From contig NZ_LJJE01000060.1 in NCBI RefSeq assembly GCF_001854765.1, positions 62,001-126,000 of the forward strand: 64,000 nt of DNA. The letters run 5' to 3'. The DNA comes from Vibrio sonorensis. Its GTDB lineage: Bacteria; Pseudomonadota; Gammaproteobacteria; Enterobacterales; Vibrionaceae. The notes under the pieces were generated by a model that had not been told where the DNA came from, made no database searches, and saw nothing but the letters and a program-made list of their open reading frames with translations. The position numbers and the translations under genes were made by a program. This document shows, in pieces, positions 18,725 to 28,514 of the stretch; the stretch's first letter is position 1, and the number at the start of each line of letters is the position of its first letter.

Positions 18725-18826
18725 CTAAGCCCACCCAGATTGAATCCAAGTGCGCCACCAGATCAGCTCAGCAGTATGGGCTACTGAAACTTTCACTTTA
18801 TGGTCTTGGTTAAATTCTTGTAACAT
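18725..18826 (-). CDS. trpL: trp leader peptide
   Basis: A 33-codon open frame, ATG at 18826 and TAG at 18725, between the TrpR operator and the attenuator. Near its end the peptide reads ELIWWRTWIQSGWA, with four Trp codons (two adjacent). An AAGG ribosome site lies a few bases upstream. Low charged tRNA-Trp should stall the ribosome on these codons, favour the antiterminator and let transcription reach trpE. It is longer than the 14-residue E. coli leader but similar in design to other Vibrio leaders. Confidence 0.93.
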   Translation of the reverse strand: MLQEFNQDHKVKVSVAHTAELIWWRTWIQSGWA

Positions 18827-18855
18827 ACAAGCCTTGATTAAGAGATAGTGTATTT

Positions 18856-18891
18856 GCGTACTAGTTAACTAGTGCAAGGGTCAAAAGTCAA
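18856..18891 (-). promoter_or_regulatory. trp promoter with TrpR operator
   Basis: The minus strand has -35 TTGACT (18891-18886), a 17-base spacer and -10 TTAACT (18868-18863). The -10 sits inside the palindrome gtactagttaactagtgc, nearly the E. coli TrpR operator (core CTAGTTAACTAG, 18861-18872). It lies 35 bp before the divergent rnm start, so TrpR may affect both directions. Confidence 0.92.
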
Positions 18892-18909
18892 CCCAAAATA
18901 TTAAAAAAC

Positions 18910-19752
18910 ATGAAAATAGATTTACACAGTCACACCACGGCATCCGATGGTCGGCTCTCCCCACAAGAATTGATCGACAGAGCGGTCAGTTTTGACGTTA
19001 AGGTACTCGCGATTACTGATCACGATACCGTTGCAGCGCTGGCTGAGGCGAAGCAATACGCGGACGGAAAATATCCGGATTTAAAAATTATTAACGGGAT
19101 CGAGATATCTACCGTTTGGCAAAACAAAGATATTCATATAGTAGGGTTAAATATTGACCCAGACTCTTCAGCTCTAAAAAATTTGATTAACCAGCAACAA
19201 GAACACCGACAAGCTCGTGCCGAATTGATCGCGCATCGGTTGTCAAAAGCGACACGAGATGGAGTATTAGAAGAAGTAAAAGTCATTGCTGGAGATGCGC
19301 CAATCACGCGTGCCCATTTTGCCAAGTGGTTAGTGGATAATGGCTACGCGAAAACTATGCAGCAAGTATTTAAGAAGTACTTAACCAGAAATAACCCCGG
19401 TTACGTGCCGCCGAACTGGTGTTCGATGAAAGACGCCGTACAAGCTATACACGCTGCGGGCGGACAAGCCGTGTTGGCTCATCCCGGTCGCTATGATCTA
19501 ACCGCCAAGTGGATAAAGCGCTTAATCTCTGCGTTTGTAGAAGCGGGTGGGGATGCAATGGAAGTGGCTCAACCACAACAAGCTCAACAAGAAAGACGCA
19601 ATCTGGCTGATTATGCAATTCACTACCAACTGTTGGCCTCGCAAGGCAGTGACTTTCATTATCCGTCTCCTTGGATGGAGCTTGGTAGAAATTTGTGGCT
19701 TCCGTCAGGCGTGGAACCCGTATGGAAAGATTGGGGTTTGGAAAACGCTTAA
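18910..19752 (+). CDS. rnm: PHP-domain 5'-3' exoribonuclease RNase AM (TrpH/YciV)
   Basis: A 280-residue PHP-family phosphoesterase. In E. coli it matures 5' ends of rRNAs and degrades short RNAs and 3'-5' bisphosphonucleotides. PHP metal motifs are [11 protein letters not shown] at the N-terminus, [21 protein letters not shown] and GSDFHYP near the C-terminus. It is divergent from the trp operon, as in many gammaproteobacteria. No convincing ribosome site precedes the ATG, whose leader is short and A/T-rich. The promoter region overlaps the TrpR operator zone. Confidence 0.93.
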   Translation: MKIDLHSHTTASDGRLSPQELIDRAVSFDVKVLAITDHDTVAALAEAKQYADGKYPDLKIINGIEISTVWQNKDIHIVGLNIDPDSSALKNLINQQQEHRQARAELIAHRLSKATRDGVLEEVKVIAGDAPITRAHFAKWLVDNGYAKTMQQVFKKYLTRNNPGYVPPNWCSMKDAVQAIHAAGGQAVLAHPGRYDLTAKWIKRLISAFVEAGGDAMEVAQPQQAQQERRNLADYAIHYQLLASQGSDFHYPSPWMELGRNLWLPSGVEPVWKDWGLENA

Positions 19753-19761
19753 CTAAACAAA

Positions 19762-19787
19762 AAAGGCTGAACCTAGGTTCAGCCTTT
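19762..19787. terminator. Terminator between rnm and the large lipoprotein gene
   Basis: A 12-bp stem aaaggctgaacc / ggttcagccttt. The longer U-run is on the minus strand, so it mainly serves the lipoprotein gene. It may also stop rnm transcripts. Confidence 0.85.
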
Positions 19788-19817
19788 GTCGGGGTTAGCC
19801 ATTATTTTAAACTAAAG

Positions 19818-22800
19818 TTACTTATGGAAAAGCTTACTTGATATGGCATCGGGCATAATAGTGACCGAATCGTATGTTTTACTGCCGGAGTTTATTACAT
19901 CACTCGTGAACACGGACTGCCATTGACCGCTACCTGAGATGTTTTCCGTCCCACCAATAAAGGCTACTTCCTCGGTTGAATTGTTGAACAAGAACTTAGT
20001 ATTGTTTCTCGCAAACGTCCAATCCGTATCATTGTTTAAAAACTGGATGTACTCTAAGTCATCTGTGAGTTTTATCAATTTAACAGATTGATCTGCAATG
20101 AAACTATCTTGCAATAGTGCTTCAGTACTATCAGTAATTCCTGCAGTTAATAGAACCTGAGTTCTTGACGAAGTATAAAAATCAGAAAGCCCTTTCAGAA
20201 CATAATAGTTACCAAGACTGTCTTTGAGTAGTTGAGCATAAAAGAAGTTACCGATGCCACTCACCCACTCGAAGGTGACTCCTGATGCGATTTTAACGTC
20301 ATCAGGTACATCAGTTACAGCGCCAACTAAACCACTATAATTTAGGTAACTATCAACCTGCTTGTGCGCAACAAGTCCGTCGACTTCATTTGAGTAAATC
20401 GCACCGTCGTCACCTAAGAAGGAACTCTTGTACATTTTATCAGCATCACTGTAGGTAACACTCAACAACATTGTTAATTTAGGGAACTCTGGAATAGCAA
20501 CTTGCTCTGTCGTTCCGTCGGATTTCAGCATGTAGTACTTACCACTAGCTGTTACAGCGAGTGGTTCGCGATGGCTGTGACTAATTACTCTTATCGTTCT
20601 AATATTGACGATAACTTCATTGTCTATCACTGGGAACTTATTCCAAGCACCGACACCGCCATTTTCAGGTTTTGCGGCATCAGATGTCGCTAATACTGGT
20701 ACGTTATTGGCATCCCTCGGTTGAGATCCATTTACATCCCATACCTGACCATCCCCATCTAGGATGTAGTTGTAATAAGCGTACTCGCCCGCATGCCCGA
20801 CAAGGGTTGATGTTTTAATGTTATCCGCATATTTGTATGGAATATTTCTAGCATCTCCAACTAGTCCACCCAAACCATGTACGTTGTCTCCGACTGACCA
20901 AAGTTCATTAGTGTGAGTGATCATGACGTTAAGAGCATGTTGTTTATAACCATTAGTCGCTATTTGAGCCAAGTTATTCGGTAAACATTTTTCGTCATCG
21001 GTAAGTTGATCGAAATAGCTATTATCAGGAGTAATGATATTCGTACCATTAAAGTGATCTATTGAGAAATCTATATAGGTCGAGTCGTCAAACTGACAAC
21101 TATGTATTTCATACTCGTAAATACCTACTCCCCCAGCGCTGTCTTCTAAATCGCCGGATAAGTTGATTTGCTGAGTTTTTTCATTCGCTATAGATGATAC
21201 AAACCCTTGAGCACCTCTACCAAACCCTAGAAGTGTATCGATATTGGTAACAAACAATGAGCTACTAACCCAGTTGTTGATCGTTGGTGTGTCATTGGAA
21301 GATACGATCACTGGCTGAGCGGTTAACGATTGGTGAGCAAACCCTAAATAGGTGTTGTCCACACTTCGTTGGTTAGGCAACGAATTTTCGTACGCATTCG
21401 ATAACGGTATGTTTTTCTGCGTAACGACATTACCGTCATAATCCGTCCAAAGTTCACCAGTAATAAAATTCACAAACATCACATTATCTTCGTCGACTTG
21501 GGTAATTCCATTTGGCTGACGAATTTTGTACCCTGCGTTAGCCACTTGTTCTAATTCACCATTAGAATTACGTAGCAACTGAATCGAGTTACCATTGGAA
21601 CTGTATAGCTCGTTTCCATAAGCGTTTATCACAGTGTCGTTTGCGTCAATGATTAAGCCGGGCTTAACAATGATAGGGTCTCCGTTAGTGTTTAGAGCAT
21701 AGCCACCAGAGCCATCAGGTTGTACAACTCGAATTTCGCCTGTAGGTTGATTATTACTATCCAGTACCTCTAGTAAAACACTGCCATTAGTATCGTGATT
21801 CACTCCAGAAGTTGCGCCATCAATTGGTTTTAACAGAGAGTCTTCTAGGCCGTAAGTGATATCGTTTCCATCAACATCAAACAGCGTACCATCAACAATA
21901 ATAATGGGAGCAGAGCCAACCGTGACCGAACCGTCGCTAGACATCGAAACCGTCGCTCCACCTGTGACAGTTGAACTTGAATCGTGCATATCAACCACAA
22001 CACTACCATCTAGTTCCTGTACAGGAGTGTAGCTACTGTCAAGTTGCGGTGTTAGTAGTTGCCCCTCAGGACCTTTCACATGCACACCATTACCGTCAAT
22101 CACGTAACCATCGCCATCTACTAGAACTGGTGGTAGCGGGTCAACAACGTATTTATGGCCAGATATTTTACGCTCCGTAGTGAACTGGTTGCCAGCGAGA
22201 TCAGAAACCCAAACAGAAACACCATATGCACCATCAAGTAGCTCATAGATATCAATAGTACTGATGGTGATACTTCCATCACTATTAGTAACCAGTGTGG
22301 TGTTTCCAATAAGGTCTGATTCTTGATGCTCTATATACCATTGATCTGTGGCGTCTTTGCGGATTGAAACCACAGGGTTGGTCGTTAGAGATTGAACCCC
22401 ATATGGGACTTCTGGCTGATATCCGTGAACACCAGTGTCAAATACCGTAACCAGTAGTCGGTATACATCGTCATCAAAACCGTTAACGGTCACCTCTACA
22501 TGGTGCTGTTCGTCGGTTCCAGTGATCAGGATGTCTGTACTAGCTAGGGTCGTGTTAAGGTTATCGTCGGCTTCTGCCGTTGTGTCTTTTTGCAGCGTTT
22601 CATCAATCGTAGCGGAGTTACCAGCAATATCAGTTACAAAGACAGAAACATTAATATTTCCATCCGTTAACGATGAGATATCGGTGTCAGCGACACTCCA
22701 TTGCTGAGTTGTGGCATCTTTATTTGCCAGAACTGTAATATCACCTGTTGTGGTATCTGAATCACTGAAAGTCAAAGAAATTTCATCAACATCATTATCT

Positions 22801-25800
22801 ATACCTACAAATGCGATATTGATATCAGAAACTTCAGTAAGGTTAGCCAGCTTGTCAGTGTCTAAAATATTGACAGAGATATTGCCATTGGCGATGGTAT
22901 CTTTAACGAAAGAACTGCTGGTAGTGGCTTCATTCCCTGCATCGTCGGTAATTATGACAGAAACGGTTATTGTACCATCGTCTAACTGGTCAATTGCTGT
23001 GTTCGGTACTGTCCACTCATTAGTAACGGGATCTTGGGTTGCATCCAGTTCAATTTGCTGTTTTCCATCGCTATAAGTGACGACCACCTTGATAGCCTCA
23101 GCACTCACATTCGAAATGACGGTCTGTACACTTTGCGCTTCAACGCTATTGATCAGAGTGTCGCTACCAGTGAGCGCATTTACGGCAAATCCACTTAGCG
23201 TTGCAATAACGGTATCCTTAGTAAGTGTTGTGGATATCGAAGAGGTATTACCTGCCACATCACTTAGAGTCGCCGTTACAGAGATGGTCCCATCTTGAAG
23301 ACTTGTTATATCCACTTGAGGCACAGTCCATTGATTCGTTGTCTGGTTCAGTAGTGCGTCAACGGTAATGTCAGTGGTAGAACTGTCACCATCGCTGAAC
23401 TTAACAGTAATGGCAGTGACTTCGTTGTCGATGTTGGATAATAGTGTCGAAATGTCAATGACTTCAACTGAATTGGCAAGTTGGTCGTCTGGCTCAACAC
23501 TCAGTTGAGGATTTCCCTGAATACTGGTGTCTTTAGTGAGTGTTTCACCTTCAGAATAATGGTTCCCCGCATCGTCACTTGCGGTAATAGAAACCGTGAT
23601 ATCGCCATCGGCTAAGCTACTTAAGTCGGCGTCATTAACAGTCCAAACGCCATTGTTAAGCTGGGCGTCGACAGTGACGTCATTGCCACTACTATCGGTG
23701 AAGGTGACTTCTACGTTGGTCGCTTCACTACCGATATCGTTAAGTGTGATTGGTACACTTAGGGCTTCAGTTGCATTGATCAGCGAGTCGAGGGTTACAC
23801 CAAAGTTCTGTCCAACATTGAAGCTGGTATCTTTGACTATTGTGCTATCGACAGATTCACTGTTTCCTGCATCGTCACTTGCAGTGATGGTCACCGTAAT
23901 ATCACCATCGGCTAGCGCGCTTAGGTCGGCATTGTCTATTGTCCAACTGCCGTTATTTAGCTCGGCATCAATCGTGACGGTATCGCCATTGCTATCGGTG
24001 AAGGTGACTTCTACATTGTTCGCTTCACTACCGATGTCGTCAAGCGTGATGGGTACACTTAGAGCTTCAGTTGCATTGATCAGTGAATCGAGGGTTACAC
24101 CAAAGTTCTGTCCAACATTGAAGCTGGTATCTTTGACTATTGTGCTATCGACAGACTCGGTATTACCAGCATCGTCACTTGCAGTGACGGTCACCGTAAT
24201 ATCACCATCGGCTAGCGCGCTTAGGTCGGCATTGTCTATTGTCCAACTGCCGTTATTTAGCTCGGCATCAATCGTGACGGTATCGCCATTGCTATCGGTG
24301 AAGGTGACTTCTACGTTGGTCGCTTCACTACCGATATCGTTAAGTGTGATTGGTACACTCGGGGATTCGGTTGCATTGATCAGCGAGTCGAGGGTTACAC
24401 CAAAGTTCTGTCCAACATTGAAGCTGGTATCTTTGACTATTGTGCTATCGACAGATTCACTGTTTCCTGCATCGTCACTTGCAGTGATGGTCACCGTAAT
24501 ATCACCATCGGCTAACGCGCTAAGGTCAGCATTGTCAATGGTCCAAACGCCATTGTTTAGCTCAGCATCAACAGTGACAGTATCATTGTTGCTATCGGTG
24601 AAGGTGACTTCTACGTTGGACGCTTCACTACCGATATCGTTGAGCGTGATGGGTACACTACCAGCTTCACTTTCGTTGATCAGCGAGTCGACAGCTACGC
24701 CAAAGTTCTGTCCAACATTGAAGCTGGTATCTTTGACGATTGTGCTGTCTGCTGACTGGCTATTGCCCGCGTCATCGCTTGCTGTAATGGTAGCAGTAAT
24801 ATCACCATCGGCTAGCGCGCTTAGGTCAGCATTGTCAATGGTCCAACTGCCGTTATTTAGCTCAGCATCAACCGTGACGGTATCGCCATTGCTATCGGTG
24901 AAGGTAACAGCAACACTGGTCGCTTCGTCACCAATGTCGTCAAGTGTGATTGGGACGCTTCCGGTTTCAGCTTGATTGATGAGCGAATCAGTGGTCACTC
25001 CAAAGTTGTTTCCAGTAACAAAGCTCGTGTCTTTTAGTAAACTATCCTGAGCTGTAGCTGTGTGGTTAGCATCGTCATGTACTAGCACTGTGGCGGTGAT
25101 ATTGCCATCGAGGAGTGCTCTGATATCAGCCGGAGATATGATCCAGTTGCCACTGCTATCTTGCGTAACTATTGCAGAAACATCTGCCGTTGAGCTATCC
25201 CCATCGCTATAAGTGACCTCTACCGTGTCAATATCATCATCGATACCAGATACTACGGCACTCACATGAGTGGCTTCACTCGCATTGGTCGGCTTGTTAG
25301 TTTCGTCAACCGTCAGGGTTAAGTCATTTCCGCTATCTGCACTACTATCAATGACTGCTCCACTATCCGGTGATATTTCTACTTCCCCTTCTTCACCTGT
25401 TTCGGTATTGGTATCAGGGTCGACAATATCGACGATGATGTTGCCCTCGTCGTCCTTTAAGATGTCGCCATTGTCATCGACTTGCGGAATGCCCACATTG
25501 CCATTTTCATCCACGATAGGGTTGTTGTCTCCATCGGTGATCACTTCACCTGGAGAAACCATCACATCGGGTTTTCCTTCCGTTACTTCTACTTCGCCAT
25601 TTTGATCCATTTCTATCGTGGCCGCATTATCGCCTTCGTCTACAACGCTTCCAGTGTTTGGATCATAAATATCAACAACGACGTTACCGTTTTGAGCGGT
25701 GACTAAATCACCATCGCCGTCAAAGTTAGGCTTGAGCAACTCACCGTCTTCAGTTTTTACTTGTTCACCATTGCCGTTAATGACGTATCCGTTGTCATCG

Positions 25801-27080
25801 ATCAGTACAAGGGGTAGGGGCTCTATGCTGACGAGTCCAGTTTCTGGGTCAACGACAAGCTGACCTTTTCTATCAACTGGGTCATGAGGAGGATCTGATT
25901 CGACGATATCTACGATGAGGTTCCCCTCAGGTGATCTAACATACTCTCCATCGTCGTTGGTAACGGGTGTGTTCGCTTCACCGTCAATAATAGTAGCGGT
26001 TTCCCAGCTGTCAGTGGTGATTTCACCAGGCGAGACCATAACGTGGGGGCGTTCGTCAATGAACTCTACATCACCTTCTGAATTCATTTCCGTGGTTGCG
26101 GCGTTATCACCATCTTGGACCAGTAATCCGGTTTGGGGATCGATGATATCGACTACTGGATGGCCATTTTGGTCGGTAATCAAATCGCCATCTGAATCAT
26201 AGTTTGGCTTCAGCCAATCGCCATCTTCTGTCACGACAAGGTTACCGTTACCATCGGTAATATAGCCATTGTCATCAATCAACACCGGAGGTAGTGGTTG
26301 GATTGACCCATTACCATCCGGGTTGATGATGAGTTCGCCTTTTTCACCAGTCTTCTCGCTGGTGTCCGGATCGACAATATCAACGATAATGTTGCCGTCC
26401 GGCGAACTGACGTTGTCGCCATTCTCGTCTAGGGTTGGTATGCCGCCGTTGCCATTCTGATCTTCAATAATATTTCTGTCACCGTCGGTAATGATCTCAC
26501 CTTCGGATATTAGGAAGCTTGGTCCGTGACCACTCCAGCCAGTATCAGGATGATAGGTGTTTGACTCTTTGCCATGTAGGGTGCCATCGGGTGTATAGAT
26601 GTCGACAACGACAGAACCGTCGATATCAAAAACAAAATGATCATCGCGATCTGTTAATGGTTTGCCTATCATGCCAGCGTCAGTGGTTATACGCTGCCCG
26701 CTATCGTCAAGAAGGTAGCCATCTTCGTCTACAATTGGGAATGGCACTGGAATGAGGTCAAGGTTTCCAGCCTCGTCTATAACTGGTGTCAAATCTTCTT
26801 CCACAAGGAGCATGCCCTTTTCACCAGTGGGTTCGTTGTCTTTGAGAAGCTCTACCAACACTCGGCCAGACTCATCTTTTATCAATTTGCCATCTGCGGT
26901 TAAAACAGGTCGGGTTGTATCGGTATAAAGATTGGCATAGGGGTTTTCTAATGGTTGATTATCTGAACTAAATTGACTCGGCTCTTGAGGAACAAAAATA
27001 GTGCTGCCATCGTCGCTACAACCGGTGAGTCCCATGGTGAATATAGCGGCTACGGCGACCGCTAATTTACTTTTTTTCAT
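19818..27080 (-). CDS. Giant repetitive lipoprotein (2420 residues)
   Basis: A signal peptide with lipobox LTGC (Cys about 21) then SDDGS predicts an outer-membrane lipoprotein. Residues about 30-570 consist of three related 165-residue modules rich in Asp/Gly (for example VLIDDNGY, GNIIVDIVDP, MVSPGE). Residues about 580-1640 are Ig/cadherin-like 100-residue repeats (VTFTDSNGD, SALADGDIT, ASDDAGN, VKDTS), five nearly identical at DNA level. A diverged Asp/Gly module returns at about 1646-1900. The last 470 residues form a distinct region, with an RCC1-like ELWSVGDNVHGLGG near residue 2060. Asp-rich repeats suggest calcium-dependent stiffness and an adhesive or surface role (inference). No secretion partner is adjacent. 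It is uninterrupted, unlike several neighbours. Confidence 0.85.
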   Translation of the reverse strand: MKKSKLAVAVAAIFTMGLTGCSDDGSTIFVPQEPSQFSSDNQPLENPYANLYTDTTRPVLTADGKLIKDESGRVLVELLKDNEPTGEKGMLLVEEDLTPVIDEAGNLDLIPVPFPIVDEDGYLLDDSGQRITTDAGMIGKPLTDRDDHFVFDIDGSVVVDIYTPDGTLHGKESNTYHPDTGWSGHGPSFLISEGEIITDGDRNIIEDQNGNGGIPTLDENGDNVSSPDGNIIVDIVDPDTSEKTGEKGELIINPDGNGSIQPLPPVLIDDNGYITDGNGNLVVTEDGDWLKPNYDSDGDLITDQNGHPVVDIIDPQTGLLVQDGDNAATTEMNSEGDVEFIDERPHVMVSPGEITTDSWETATIIDGEANTPVTNDDGEYVRSPEGNLIVDIVESDPPHDPVDRKGQLVVDPETGLVSIEPLPLVLIDDNGYVINGNGEQVKTEDGELLKPNFDGDGDLVTAQNGNVVVDIYDPNTGSVVDEGDNAATIEMDQNGEVEVTEGKPDVMVSPGEVITDGDNNPIVDENGNVGIPQVDDNGDILKDDEGNIIVDIVDPDTNTETGEEGEVEISPDSGAVIDSSADSGNDLTLTVDETNKPTNASEATHVSAVVSGIDDDIDTVEVTYSDGDSSTADVSAIVTQDSSGNWIISPADIRALLDGNITATVLVHDDANHTATAQDSLLKDTSFVTGNNFGVTTDSLINQAETGSVPITLDDIGDEATSVAVTFTDSNGDTVTVDAELNNGSWTIDNADLSALADGDITATITASDDAGNSQSADSTIVKDTSFNVGQNFGVAVDSLINESEAGSVPITLNDIGSEASNVEVTFTDSNNDTVTVDAELNNGVWTIDNADLSALADGDITVTITASDDAGNSESVDSTIVKDTSFNVGQNFGVTLDSLINATESPSVPITLNDIGSEATNVEVTFTDSNGDTVTIDAELNNGSWTIDNADLSALADGDITVTVTASDDAGNTESVDSTIVKDTSFNVGQNFGVTLDSLINATEALSVPITLDDIGSEANNVEVTFTDSNGDTVTIDAELNNGSWTIDNADLSALADGDITVTITASDDAGNSESVDSTIVKDTSFNVGQNFGVTLDSLINATEALSVPITLNDIGSEATNVEVTFTDSSGNDVTVDAQLNNGVWTVNDADLSSLADGDITVSITASDDAGNHYSEGETLTKDTSIQGNPQLSVEPDDQLANSVEVIDISTLLSNIDNEVTAITVKFSDGDSSTTDITVDALLNQTTNQWTVPQVDITSLQDGTISVTATLSDVAGNTSSISTTLTKDTVIATLSGFAVNALTGSDTLINSVEAQSVQTVISNVSAEAIKVVVTYSDGKQQIELDATQDPVTNEWTVPNTAIDQLDDGTITVSVIITDDAGNEATTSSSFVKDTIANGNISVNILDTDKLANLTEVSDINIAFVGIDNDVDEISLTFSDSDTTTGDITVLANKDATTQQWSVADTDISSLTDGNINVSVFVTDIAGNSATIDETLQKDTTAEADDNLNTTLASTDILITGTDEQHHVEVTVNGFDDDVYRLLVTVFDTGVHGYQPEVPYGVQSLTTNPVVSIRKDATDQWYIEHQESDLIGNTTLVTNSDGSITISTIDIYELLDGAYGVSVWVSDLAGNQFTTERKISGHKYVVDPLPPVLVDGDGYVIDGNGVHVKGPEGQLLTPQLDSSYTPVQELDGSVVVDMHDSSSTVTGGATVSMSSDGSVTVGSAPIIIVDGTLFDVDGNDITYGLEDSLLKPIDGATSGVNHDTNGSVLLEVLDSNNQPTGEIRVVQPDGSGGYALNTNGDPIIVKPGLIIDANDTVINAYGNELYSSNGNSIQLLRNSNGELEQVANAGYKIRQPNGITQVDEDNVMFVNFITGELWTDYDGNVVTQKNIPLSNAYENSLPNQRSVDNTYLGFAHQSLTAQPVIVSSNDTPTINNWVSSSLFVTNIDTLLGFGRGAQGFVSSIANEKTQQINLSGDLEDSAGGVGIYEYEIHSCQFDDSTYIDFSIDHFNGTNIITPDNSYFDQLTDDEKCLPNNLAQIATNGYKQHALNVMITHTNELWSVGDNVHGLGGLVGDARNIPYKYADNIKTSTLVGHAGEYAYYNYILDGDGQVWDVNGSQPRDANNVPVLATSDAAKPENGGVGAWNKFPVIDNEVIVNIRTIRVISHSHREPLAVTASGKYYMLKSDGTTEQVAIPEFPKLTMLLSVTYSDADKMYKSSFLGDDGAIYSNEVDGLVAHKQVDSYLNYSGLVGAVTDVPDDVKIASGVTFEWVSGIGNFFYAQLLKDSLGNYYVLKGLSDFYTSSRTQVLLTAGITDSTEALLQDSFIADQSVKLIKLTDDLEYIQFLNNDTDWTFARNNTKFLFNNSTEEVAFIGGTENISGSGQWQSVFTSDVINSGSKTYDSVTIMPDAISSKLFHK
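23521..25020 (-). repeat. Five tandem 300-bp repeats inside the lipoprotein gene
   Basis: Units begin at about 23521, 23821, 24121, 24421 and 24721, exactly 300 bp apart. The inner copies are near identical: the blocks at 23881 and 24181 differ at one base in 60. They encode 100-residue Ig-like modules (residues about 687-1187). Flanking modules at 23221 and 25021 are more diverged. Near identity implies recent duplication or gene conversion. Confidence 0.93.
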
Positions 27081-27792
27081 TGCATAACATCCGTTGAGTT
27101 AAATCTGATTTTAAATTCTCTGATACCTCGCAGGACTTTTTTTCGCTGAGCCAATTTTATTTGGTAAATGCTAAAGCCTATATAAGACAGAGGGTTACAG
27201 AGCTGAATAACCGCTCGGATGTTATATTTTTAGTTGATTTTGAGTATGTCACTAGAATAAGTGAGAATAAATTAATGCCTATCTTTAACAATTGCCTGAA
27301 TTACATATTTACTAATTGGTTACTAATTGTATTAATAATATTTATATAGTGTATTAATTAGACCTTATTCAGATTAAAAATCACAAACGTGCAACTATGA
27401 TTATATGTTTGTATGACAATGGTCGCTATTTCATATGTTTTGTGTGGATATAGTTGGGAACGAAATAATGGAATGAATGTTTGTTTATTTTTCGGTGTTT
27501 TTCGATTTTGTTTATAGGCCACGATTAATTACTGATTATAGTTTCGCGAAAAAACAGTTTCTAAACCGATGTAGAGGGAATAGTCACCAAAATTGCACAA
27601 TGCAAAACGCTCAACTCGGTTTTCCTAATCACTTTGCATTTTTCGTTTTGGCGACACGTTGAAATCTGAACTGTTTTTTAAATTGTACTACCCAGATCCC
27701 TATACAGCGTTTAAACTAATAGCCAACTATCTGATATTAAAAGTAGTCTAAAAAAAACATAGAGTCGCGAGACTTGATGATGAGGAAATGCC
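27081..27792. other. AT-rich intergenic region (712 bp)
   Basis: Divergent gap between the giant lipoprotein and yciO. It is markedly AT-rich in 27160-27560. It must contain promoters for both genes. Short open frames here have no ribosome sites or recognisable protein features. No terminator hairpin or known operator was identified. Confidence 0.6.
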
Positions 27793-28413
27793 ATGAGTCA
27801 GTTTTTTTATGTTCATCCAGAGAACCCACAAGCCCGCTTGATCACCCAAGCCGTGGCGATTATTCGCAATGGTGGTGTTGTCGTTTACCCTACCGATTCG
27901 GGTTACGCGCTTGGCTGTCAGTTGGAGAATAAGCAGGCTTTGGAAAGAATATGTCAGATTCGTCGTTTGAATGAAAAACACAACTTTACCTTATTGTGTC
28001 GAGACTTATCTGAACTGTCCATTTACGCTCGTGTAGATAATACCGCCTTTCGGTTGTTAAAAAACAATACTCCAGGACCTTATACCTTCATTTTCAAGGG
28101 TACCAAGGAAGTGCCTCGTCGATTGATGAACTCAAAACGAAAAACCATCGGTATTCGTGTTCCTGACAACCAAATTGCTTTAGACCTCTTGGAAGCGTTA
28201 GGCGAACCTTTAATGTCTACCTCCCTGATTTTGCCGGGCAATGACCACACTGAATCTGATCCAGAAGATATCCGCGACAAGCTGGAACACGCGGTAGATT
28301 GCATTCTCAATGGTGGATACTTGGGTGAGCAACCGACAACAGTGGTTGATTTCAGTGATGAAGAGCCTGTTATCGCTCGTGTTGGCTCGGGTGATCCTGC
28401 TCCTTTTGAGTAA
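27793..28413 (+). CDS. yciO: YciO, Sua5/YrdC-family protein
   Basis: A 206-residue Sua5/YciO/YrdC-domain protein. The fold binds ATP and carbonate-like substrates; TsaC/YrdC makes threonylcarbamoyl-AMP for tRNA t6A, and YciO is a paralogue with weak or uncertain activity of this kind. Motifs are GGVVVYPTDSGYALGC, CQIRRLNEKHNFTLLC, and GPYTFIFKGTKEVPRR. The ATG has a GAGGAAA ribosome site 6-7 bases upstream. It lies 101 bp before rluB, as in many gammaproteobacteria. Confidence 0.94.
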   Translation: MSQFFYVHPENPQARLITQAVAIIRNGGVVVYPTDSGYALGCQLENKQALERICQIRRLNEKHNFTLLCRDLSELSIYARVDNTAFRLLKNNTPGPYTFIFKGTKEVPRRLMNSKRKTIGIRVPDNQIALDLLEALGEPLMSTSLILPGNDHTESDPEDIRDKLEHAVDCILNGGYLGEQPTTVVDFSDEEPVIARVGSGDPAPFE

Positions 28414-28514
28414 CAAATTTGGTGCTTTTAACTTAGACTTTTGCCATAATGTCCGGCCGCATTTTAGCGGCTGAAGATTAACGACGTCTGTGAAGACGAC
28501 ACATAGGTAGATAA

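Noticed and set aside
23596..24975. Long plus-strand open frame (459 codons) opposite the lipoprotein repeats
   Set aside because: It mirrors the 300-bp repeats, whose multiple-of-three period keeps the antisense frame open. The Ser/Leu/Val-rich product has no ribosome site or family features.
23521..25020. CRISPR-like repetition
   Set aside because: Units are 300 bp, coding and contiguous without spacers; they are protein repeats.
27161..27349. Small open frame of 62 codons in the lipoprotein/yciO gap
   Set aside because: AT-rich, no ribosome site, no recognisable features.
28455..28472. Hairpin gccgc / gcggc between yciO and rluB as a terminator
   Set aside because: Stem is short and no T-run follows. 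It may only be part of the rluB leader.
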